NCBI GenBank assembly: GCA_934662525.1
Contig: CAKUKJ010000129.1
Coordinates: 1 to 6,805, forward strand
DNA: 6,805 bases
Direction: 5' to 3'
Origin: an uncultured Coriobacteriales bacterium
GTDB taxonomy: Bacteria; Actinomycetota; Coriobacteriia; Coriobacteriales; UMGS124
Shown here: in pieces, positions 1 through 6,805 of the stretch
Layout of the letters: each line of letters starts with the position of its first letter
Position numbering within the stretch: the stretch's first letter is position 1
Made by a program: the position numbers and the translations under genes
The notes under the pieces: model-generated
Told to the model about the DNA's origin: nothing
What the model saw: only the letters and a program-made list of their open reading frames with translations
The model's database searches: none

Positions 1-410
1 CGGTCTTCCACGGCATGGAGCAACGCGTCTTGCTGACCCCGGTTGAAACGGTGGATCTCGTCGACGAACAGGATGGTGCGCCGCCCGTTCACGAGCAGCC
101 GGCTCTTTGCGGCGTCGATCTGTTCGCGCAGGTCCTTGACCGTGCCTGTGACGGCGGAGACCTCGACGAACTCGGCGCGCGTGGTATGGGCGATGATGCG
201 CGCCAGGGTCGTCTTGCCTGTGCCGGCGGGGCCGTAGAGGATGACCGAGCTCAGGGTGTCGTGCTCTATGGCGCGGCGCAGCCATGTGCCCGGGCCCACC
301 GCCTGCGCCTGGCCGCAGTACTCCTCAAGCGTCTTGGGACGCACGCGCACGGCCAAAGGCGCGTTCGCCGTGACCCGGCGCTCCTCGTTTGACGAAAACA
401 ATGTCTGCAT
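1..410 (-). CDS. rarA: RarA/MgsA-family AAA+ ATPase, N-terminal part (runs off window)
   Basis: The first 136 residues are present and the rest lies beyond the left edge. RarA (MgsA in E. coli, Mgs1/WRNIP1 in eukaryotes) is a clamp-loader-like AAA+ ATPase that acts at stalled replication forks. Seen here: an N-terminal family signature (NAPLAVRVRPKTLEEYCGQ, residues 16-34), Walker A GPAGTGKTT at 60-68 (most family members have GPPGTGKTT), the 'EFVEVSAVTGTVKDLRE' stretch at 80-96, Walker B ILFVDEIH at 113-120 and the diagnostic RFNRGQQDALL at 121-131. The ATG at 410 is chosen because an in-frame TAA lies only 18 nt upstream (429-431) and GAGGAA (421-426) precedes it at 10 nt. It follows the dNTPase-like gene on the same strand after 68 nt with no evident terminator, so the two are probably co-transcribed. 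Identity is secure from the motifs; the C-terminal half cannot be checked. Confidence 0.93.
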   Translation of the reverse strand, partial: MQTLFSSNEERRVTANAPLAVRVRPKTLEEYCGQAQAVGPGTWLRRAIEHDTLSSVILYGPAGTGKTTLARIIAHTTRAEFVEVSAVTGTVKDLREQIDAAKSRLLVNGRRTILFVDEIHRFNRGQQDALLHAVED

Positions 411-478
411 GTGCCTTGCGTTCCTCGCTTATGTTCGACGGCCCTCTCCATACCTGCTCAAGCCGTAATTTGAAATCG

Positions 479-1696
479 TTACAAATCGCTGAAATAGCTG
501 CGCCTCGGGGTTTTTCCCGCCTCGTCGGGAAAGCAGCGCTCGTAGAGCGCCGTGAAATAGTCGTCGGTCATGGAGGCGATGAAGTCCATGACCGTGCGCT
601 CGGGGCTGGCCTTCCAGTCGTAGGCATGGCCGTAATAGCCCGCCTGCCGCTCGAGGGGGATTATGTGGTGGGCAAAGACGGGGGCCTTGGGGTCTCCTTC
701 GGCAAGGTCGTCGAGCATGAGGGCGAACAAGGCCTCGAAACGCGGGGCGATGAGTTCCTCGCACTCCCCTCCCACCGAAGGAGTCTCGTAGATGAGCTCG
801 TAGTTCTCGCGCTTGGCGGACGCCAGCTCCTCGAAGGCGCGCTCGGAAAGCTCGATGTGGTCCTTGCCGTAGGAGTTTTCAACGATGTCGACCGTGAGCG
901 CCGCGATGACCCACGAGTTGTACGCACCGACGGCGCCCGTGCGGAAAGGCGCGTCTGAATCGAGCAGGCCGGCCAGCTCGGCATCCTGACGGTCTTTGCC
1001 CACGTAGGCGATGATGTCGGCCACGCGCACCACGCAGCCCTCAAGCGTGGAGGGGACAAGCGTATGGACGAAGTCGCGCCCAAGCCTATGGCACGAGTCA
1101 ACGGCACGGTCGAGCTCGTCGAACGAGGAGAGCGCCGAGGTGCGGAAAACGCGCTGCGCATACTCGCCGTTGTGGCACAGGGCCCCGTCAAGCGTCTGGA
1201 GCGTGAGGTTGCGCCCGTAGATGCGGTCCATGACCTCGACGCTGTGGACGTTGTGGGCGAAATGCAACCCCGTGCGGGCGTGGTAAACCCTGTCGAGGCA
1301 GCGCTCCCCGGCGTGTCCGAACGGCGTGTGGCCGATGTCGTGGGCAAGCGCGACGGCCTCGACGAGGTCGAGGTTGAGCCCCAGGGGGCGGGCGATGTCG
1401 CGGGCTATGCGGCTCACCAGCTGCACATGCTGGCCGCGCCGCGTGATGTCGTCGTTCTGGCGAAAGGAAAAGACCTGCGTCTTGCCTGCATAGCGGTTGT
1501 AGGCCGGCACGTTGAGCGTCTTTTCGATGTCGCGCACGAACGCGGGGCGCATGAGGGTCTGCTCGTCACGGGCGGCAGGCACGCGACGAACGGCCGCCTC
1601 GTCGCCGCAGCGCCAGGGGCTGAGGCGTCCATGCGCATAATCGTCGGCAATCTGAGCCTCCAAGGCGGGGCTCAGCGCAAGGGGGGCTTCATACAT
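479..1696 (-). CDS. dgt: HD-domain dNTP triphosphohydrolase (dGTPase-like)
   Basis: This 405-residue protein resembles dGTP triphosphohydrolases, which cleave dNTPs to nucleoside and triphosphate in the cytosol. The HD metal site is visible: H90 in RRGQH, H119-D120 in LAHDIGHTPFGHAGE (116-131), and D226 in RVADIIAY. Further family marks are FAHNVHSVEV (146-155), LTLQTLDGALCHNGEY (164-179) and an upstream NRYAGKTQVFSFRQNDDITRRG block (67-88), which places it in the Gram-positive branch rather than with E. coli Dgt. The frame is open 17 codons further upstream, to 1747. The ATG at 1696 is preferred because AGGAGG (1706-1711) sits 9 nt before it and the upstream codons show no such site. There is no signal peptide or membrane segment. 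The gene is divergent from trpS and precedes rarA. Family assignment is firm. Substrate preference (dGTP or any dNTP) cannot be read from sequence, and the gene symbol is by family only. Confidence 0.88.
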   Translation of the reverse strand: MYEAPLALSPALEAQIADDYAHGRLSPWRCGDEAAVRRVPAARDEQTLMRPAFVRDIEKTLNVPAYNRYAGKTQVFSFRQNDDITRRGQHVQLVSRIARDIARPLGLNLDLVEAVALAHDIGHTPFGHAGERCLDRVYHARTGLHFAHNVHSVEVMDRIYGRNLTLQTLDGALCHNGEYAQRVFRTSALSSFDELDRAVDSCHRLGRDFVHTLVPSTLEGCVVRVADIIAYVGKDRQDAELAGLLDSDAPFRTGAVGAYNSWVIAALTVDIVENSYGKDHIELSERAFEELASAKRENYELIYETPSVGGECEELIAPRFEALFALMLDDLAEGDPKAPVFAHHIIPLERQAGYYGHAYDWKASPERTVMDFIASMTDDYFTALYERCFPDEAGKTPRRSYFSDL

Positions 1697-1752
1697 GGGG
1701 CCGAACCTCCTCTCCGCCGTTTTGGCGCGCTCAAACGTTGCGAACAAAAGGG

Positions 1753-1781
1753 ATTCTACAAGTCATACCGGACGTTGTAAT
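1753..1781 (-). promoter_or_regulatory. Candidate sigma-70-type promoter for the dgt-rarA pair
   Basis: Read on the minus strand, ATTACA (1776-1781, four of six matches to TTGACA) and TAGAAT (1753-1758, five of six matches to TATAAT) are separated by exactly 17 nt. Transcription would start near 1746, giving a leader of about 50 nt before the dgt ATG. The spacing and the AT-rich setting in an otherwise GC-rich window support it, but it is a consensus match only. Confidence 0.42.
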
Positions 1782-1785
1782 GGTC

Positions 1786-1791
1786 TATTAT
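1786..1791 (+). promoter_or_regulatory. Candidate -10 element for trpS
   Basis: TATTAT matches the -10 consensus at five of six positions and lies in the most AT-rich part of the divergent spacer. The hexamer at the right distance for a -35 (1763-1768, TCATAC) is poor, so the promoter is weak, activator-dependent or misplaced. If it is used, the leader is about 85 nt and contains both hairpins described below. It lies next to the candidate -35 of the opposite dgt promoter. Confidence 0.28.
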
Positions 1792-1806
1792 GAAAACCCT
1801 GCAAAC

Positions 1807-1860
1807 GCGGGCAGACGGCCCGCACGCTACAGTATCCGTCACCGGCCCGCCAAAGCGGGC
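1807..1860 (+). promoter_or_regulatory. Paired GC hairpins in the trpS leader
   Basis: Hairpin A is GCGGGC (1807-1812) with GCCCGC (1818-1823) around a 5-nt loop. Hairpin B is GCCCGC (1845-1850) with GCGGGC (1855-1860) around a CAAA loop. Both are perfect 6-bp stems. The same hexamer is reused, so the left arm of A can also pair with the left arm of B, and the right arms with each other, which gives mutually exclusive folds. Hairpin B ends 10 nt before the Shine-Dalgarno sequence. There is no T-run after either hairpin, so neither is a classical intrinsic terminator. A regulatory role is inference. Confidence 0.4.
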
Positions 1861-1883
1861 TCACAGCAGCGAGGAGCTTACAC

Positions 1884-2933
1884 ATGGCAAACGAGGGCAG
1901 CTTCGAGGCAAGCCTCAAGCGCAGCAACCAGATCAAGGAAGACCTTCCCCTGCACCCCGAGAAGTACCGCATGCTCACGGGCGACCGCCCCACGGGCCGT
2001 CTGCACCTGGGCCATTACTTCGGCACGATTCGCGAGCGCGTGCGCCTGCAGGACATGGGCGTCAACACCATGGTGCTCATAGCCGACTACCAGGTGATCA
2101 CCGACCGCGACACGACGGCCAACATCCAGGACAACGTGTACAACATGGTCATGGACTACCTGGCCTGCGGCATCGACCCCAAGAAGACCCCGATCTACAC
2201 GCACTCGGCCGTGGCCGCCTGCAACCAGCTCATGCTGCCGTTCCTGTCGCTCGTGACCGAGGCGGAGCTGCAGCGCAACCCCACCGTCAAAGCCGAGATG
2301 GAGGCCTCGGGCCACGCGCTCACCGGCCTTCTGCTCACCTACCCCATCCACCAGGCCTGCGACATCCTGTTCTGCAAGGGCAACGTCGTGCCCGTGGGCA
2401 AAGACCAGCTCCCCCACATCGAGGCAACCCGCCTGGTGGCCCGTCGCTTCAACGAGCGCTTCGGCCAGGTCTTCCCCGAGCCCGAGGCCCTGCTCACCGA
2501 CGCCATCGAGATTCCCGGCCTCGACGGCCGCAAGATGAGCAAGTCTTACGGCAACGCCATCGCCCTCTCGATGACCGAGGAGGAGACTGCCAAGCGCATC
2601 AAGAAGTCCACGACCGACGCCGACCGCAACATCACCTTCGACAAGGAGAATCGTCCCGGCGTGTCTGCCCTGCTCACAACGGCCGCGCTGTGCACGGGCC
2701 GCAAGGAGGAGGACATCGCCGCCGAGATCGGCGACGCGGGGTCGGGCGCCCTCAAGAAGTATGTGACCGAGGCGGTCAACGGCTACCTCGCGCCCATCCG
2801 CGAGCGCCGTCATGCCTATGAGCAGGACCTCGACTACATCAAAGACGTCATCCACGAGGGCAACAAGCGTGCCAACGAGATTGCCGACGCCACGCTTGAC
2901 GAGGTTCGCGCCGCAATGGGCATGGTGTACTAA
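1884..2933 (+). CDS. trpS: Tryptophanyl-tRNA synthetase, type-II clade
   Basis: This is a complete 349-residue class I synthetase that charges tRNA-Trp in the cytosol. The HIGH-type motif is GDRPTGRLHLGH (33-44), the KMSKS loop is K217-S221 within PGLDGRKMSKSYGNAI, and the indole-recognising Asp of TrpRS aligns with D160 (TYPIHQACD). VPVGKDQLPHIE (169-180) is also characteristic. Start choice: ATG at 1884 has GAGGAG at 1871-1876, 7 nt upstream. The wording of the active site (LTGDRPTG, RVRLQDMGVN, IADYQVITDRD) matches the auxiliary, indolmycin-resistant enzymes such as Streptomyces TrpRS1 and Deinococcus TrpRS II rather than the classical SGIQPSG type. Consistent with that, Q70 stands where Bacillus TrpRS has His43. 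The length is normal with no truncation. The gene is monocistronic, divergent from dgt and convergent with the gene at 3149-4330. The family is certain; the clade call comes from remembered sequences. Confidence 0.96.
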   Translation: MANEGSFEASLKRSNQIKEDLPLHPEKYRMLTGDRPTGRLHLGHYFGTIRERVRLQDMGVNTMVLIADYQVITDRDTTANIQDNVYNMVMDYLACGIDPKKTPIYTHSAVAACNQLMLPFLSLVTEAELQRNPTVKAEMEASGHALTGLLLTYPIHQACDILFCKGNVVPVGKDQLPHIEATRLVARRFNERFGQVFPEPEALLTDAIEIPGLDGRKMSKSYGNAIALSMTEEETAKRIKKSTTDADRNITFDKENRPGVSALLTTAALCTGRKEEDIAAEIGDAGSGALKKYVTEAVNGYLAPIRERRHAYEQDLDYIKDVIHEGNKRANEIADATLDEVRAAMGMVY

Positions 2934-2940
2934 GTTTCTT

Positions 2941-3056
2941 TAGAATCCGCTGTAGCTGCGTTCTCCACAGGACTCGTCGCTGAGGACGCTCCGTGTACGA
3001 AGGTTCGAGTACTCCAGTACACATCACCTTCGCACGCCTTGCTACAGCGGATTCTA
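2941..3056. repeat. 116-bp inverted-repeat element predicted to fold as a three-way junction
   Basis: The ends form a perfect 16-bp inverted repeat, TAGAATCCGCTGTAGC (2941-2956) with its complement at 3041-3056. Two further helices lie inside. Helix X is GCGTTCTC (2958-2965) with GAGGACGC (2982-2989), 8 bp including one T-G wobble. Helix Y is CGTG plus CGAAGGT (2992-2995, 2998-3004) with ACCTTCGCACG (3026-3036), 11 bp with a 2-nt TA bulge. A competing pairing GTGTAC (2993-2998) with GTACAC (3017-3022) exists. Very little is left unpaired at the junction. It starts 8 nt after the trpS stop codon. It could be a MITE-like non-autonomous mobile element (the TA at each end would suit TA-target insertion), a dispersed intergenic palindrome, or a structured 3' UTR RNA. 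I do not recognise a named family. Confidence 0.72.
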
Positions 3057-3087
3057 TGTATACAGAGCTTCGCCAAGTACGCTAACA

Positions 3088-3126
3088 AGAAAGGCTCCCG
3101 GGAATCGACTTCTCGGGAGCCTTTTT
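3088..3126. terminator. Bidirectional intrinsic terminator between trpS and the minus-strand gene
   Basis: AAGGCTCCCG (3091-3100) pairs with CGGGAGCCTT (3114-3123). The stem extends inward through GGAA/TTCT to a 5-nt loop (3105-3109) and outward by A3090-T3124. On the plus strand it ends in TTTTT (3122-3126). On the minus strand the stem is followed by TTTCTTGTT. It therefore suits termination of both trpS and the convergent gene, whose stop codon lies 23 nt away. Confidence 0.88.
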
Positions 3127-3148
3127 GGTGCGTTTGGAAAACGGGAGC

Positions 3149-4330
3149 CTATTCGGCCTTTTCCTCGGGAGCAGGGGTTTCGGCCTTGGCTGCCTGCGCA
3201 GGGGCGGCAGCCTCGGCAGCGGGCTCGGCCGCATCGGCGGCCTTGGGCTCCTCGACGGCCTTGGGGGCGGCGTCGCCGCAGGAGATAACCTTGAGCGGGA
3301 CGTTCTCGGTAGCGCTCACAGGCTGCAGGTGCACCTCGACCTCAAGGTCGTGCTCAGTGAGGTCGATCTCCTCGTTGAACGCCTTGCGGCTGGGCGCGGT
3401 GACCTTGAGGTTGTACTTCATCTTGCCGGCACCGATCGTGGCGGTGCCGTCGGAGCCTGTGCTTGCGAACTGGGCCTTGCCCGTGCCGTCGGCGGGCTTG
3501 AGCTCGCAGCGGGCGGAACGCTGGGGCTTGCCGGTCTTGTCGTCGATGACACTGATCTTGAAGTTGCGCTCCGGTGGGACGCGGGCCACAAAGCTGAACT
3601 TGTGGGTCGCCTGCTCGTGGGGCGTGTCCATGCCCTCGGGAATGAACTTGGCCTCCCAACGGTGCAGCTTGGCATCCATGGGCGCCGTGGCCGTGAGCTT
3701 GTCCCACCACAAAGTCTCGCGCGGCGCCTCGGGCTCGTGGAGCCTGCCCTCGGCAACGACCTTCCCGTCGGCGTCGAGCACCTGGACCTTTTGGCCGGCC
3801 AGACTGCAACCCGACGAGCAGCTCACGCCGATGCACATCTCGATGGGCTGTCCCACCCAAACGGGAGCCGTAACGCCCCACGTGGAGACGGCCACATGAT
3901 GGGGCTCGACCGTGAACTCAAGGAGCATGTCGCGCTCCTCATGGGGGTTCTTGAACGCGGGGCCGCCGTCCTCGGGCATCGGCAGCTCGCGGGGCTCATA
4001 GTGGATGACGTACTGGTACTTGCCCGGCTCTGCAGGCATGGTGAGCGGGATAGCCTCGCTCACGGCAAGCTCTCCCTCCTGCGTCGCGAACACGACGTCG
4101 GCCACGTTGTCGCCCAGGATGGTGGAGAGGTTCAGCTTGTCGCCCACCAGGTCGCAACCGCTCTCACATGTGCCGAAAACGACCAGGGAGCATGAGTCTC
4201 CCACGTAGAGCTTGTCGGGCACGCCGTCGATGTCGAAAAAGACCTCGTGGCCCTCGCCGTCAAGCTTGACGGGAATCTTCTCCTCCTTCAGGTCCTTGAC
4301 GTCGACCTCGGCCTGCTTGCCATCTGCCAT
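3149..4330 (-). CDS. Uncharacterised protein with duplicated Cys-motif domains, a carboxypeptidase-regulatory-like domain and an acidic Ala/Pro tail
   Basis: I do not recognise this 393-residue protein as a named family. Two N-terminal domains are tandem copies: residues 41-68 and 157-184 align without gaps, sharing V-G and the motif C-x-S-G-C-x-L-x-G-x-K (C55, C59; C171, C175). Residues about 245-337 (FVARVPPERN...VHLQP) look like a carboxypeptidase-regulatory-like or other Ig-like beta sandwich, with the typical VIDDKTGKPQ and TGSDGTATI stretches. Residues 355-393 are a low-complexity Ala/Pro/Glu/Lys tail. There are eight cysteines (47, 55, 59, 166, 171, 175, 275, 351). No signal peptide, lipobox, membrane helix or LPXTG is visible, so a cytosolic location is likely. 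The ATG at 4330 is chosen over 4366 because AAGGAGGA (4338-4345) lies 7 nt before it. It begins 54 nt after ligA and ends just before a terminator, so it is probably the last gene of the ligA transcript. Possible roles include metal or redox binding through the Cys pairs or a scaffold; these are guesses. Confidence 0.85.
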   Translation of the reverse strand: MADGKQAEVDVKDLKEEKIPVKLDGEGHEVFFDIDGVPDKLYVGDSCSLVVFGTCESGCDLVGDKLNLSTILGDNVADVVFATQEGELAVSEAIPLTMPAEPGKYQYVIHYEPRELPMPEDGGPAFKNPHEERDMLLEFTVEPHHVAVSTWGVTAPVWVGQPIEMCIGVSCSSGCSLAGQKVQVLDADGKVVAEGRLHEPEAPRETLWWDKLTATAPMDAKLHRWEAKFIPEGMDTPHEQATHKFSFVARVPPERNFKISVIDDKTGKPQRSARCELKPADGTGKAQFASTGSDGTATIGAGKMKYNLKVTAPSRKAFNEEIDLTEHDLEVEVHLQPVSATENVPLKVISCGDAAPKAVEEPKAADAAEPAAEAAAPAQAAKAETPAPEEKAE

Positions 4331-4384
4331 GTCTAAATCCTCCTTGGATGCGCGTTGGCGTTTCAAAATCCAATGCCTACAAGG

Positions 4385-6697
<2,313 letters not shown>

Positions 6698-6805
6698 TTA
6701 GATGTCTTGCGAGCCCCCGTCTTCGGCGACGTCCTCGGCCAAAGCACGGGCTCCCTTTGTGGAGAAGTACTCCTTCTTCGCCATGGCGCGCACGATGGAG
6801 TTGCG
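6698..6805 (-). CDS. C-terminal 35 codons of an unidentified protein (runs off window)
   Basis: An open minus-strand frame enters from the right edge and ends at TAA (6698-6700). The visible residues begin RNSIVRAMAKKEYF and continue STKGARALAEDVAEDGGSQDI. The codons have the GC-rich third positions of the neighbouring genes, and a hairpin follows the stop at 14 nt, which supports a real gene end. The tail is hydrophilic and acidic. There is too little to name a family, and a ligA operon partner such as a helicase or a GatCAB subunit cannot be confirmed. It is separated from the ligA start by 114 nt, so it may or may not share its transcript. Confidence 0.62.
   Translation of the reverse strand, partial: RNSIVRAMAKKEYFSTKGARALAEDVAEDGGSQDI

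Noticed and set aside
1751..1758. GGATTCTA shared between the dgt promoter region and the right end of the palindromic element (3049-3056)
   Set aside because: An 8-nt match with no extension on either side is within chance for this length of sequence, and at 1751-1758 it is explained by a -10 element.
1792..1883. T-box riboswitch or Trp leader peptide for trpS
   Set aside because: The leader is under 100 nt, has no T-box consensus sequence or terminator U-run, and has no Trp-rich reading frame.
1790..2821. Long plus-strand open frame overlapping trpS in another frame
   Set aside because: Its translation is Arg/Pro/His/Gly-rich low complexity, it has no ribosome binding site, and trpS in the overlapping frame has every family motif. 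It is a by-product of high GC.
2941..3056. Hammerhead-type ribozyme on account of the three-way junction
   Set aside because: The conserved core (CUGAUGA and GAAA) is absent on both strands; only the general topology is similar.

Overview
The window is about 6.8 kb of GC-rich bacterial chromosome made almost entirely of genes. Codon use, strong AAGGAGG-type ribosome binding sites and the character of the proteins (an HD nucleotidase of the 'NRYA..TQVFSF..NDDITRRG' kind, a class-II-like TrpRS, a LigA with an insert in its helix-hairpin-helix region) suggest a high-GC Gram-positive. A gut or oral Coriobacteriia (Eggerthella/Slackia/Collinsella-like) is the best guess; that placement is inference from resemblance, not a search. 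No phage, CRISPR, tRNA or rRNA gene was seen.

Layout: (1) Bases 1-1696, minus strand: an HD-domain dNTP triphosphohydrolase-family gene followed after 68 nt by the start of rarA, an AAA+ replication-fork ATPase that runs off the left edge. (2) Bases 1697-1883: a divergent promoter region with a candidate promoter for each direction. On the trpS side, the leader carries two hairpins built from the same hexamer and its complement, which could pair in mutually exclusive ways. (3) Bases 1884-2933, plus strand: complete trpS of the type-II (Streptomyces TrpRS1 / Deinococcus TrpRS II-like) kind. (4) Bases 2934-3148: a convergent intergenic region with a 116-bp element closed by a perfect 16-bp inverted repeat and predicted to fold as a three-way junction, followed by a bidirectional terminator. 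(5) Bases 3149-6583, minus strand: ligA (NAD+-dependent DNA ligase), then a 393-residue uncharacterised cysteine-containing beta-sandwich-like protein. (6) Bases 6584-6805: a hairpin, and the last 35 codons of an unidentified minus-strand gene.

Functionally the window is mainly housekeeping: dNTP pool control and fork maintenance (dgt-like, rarA), DNA joining (ligA) and tryptophan charging (trpS). The less ordinary parts are the structured 116-bp element, the duplicated C-x-S-G-C-x-L-x-G-x-K protein downstream of ligA, the trpS leader, and the Gln that replaces the indolmycin-contact His of classical TrpRS. I did not find an obvious new multi-gene system.
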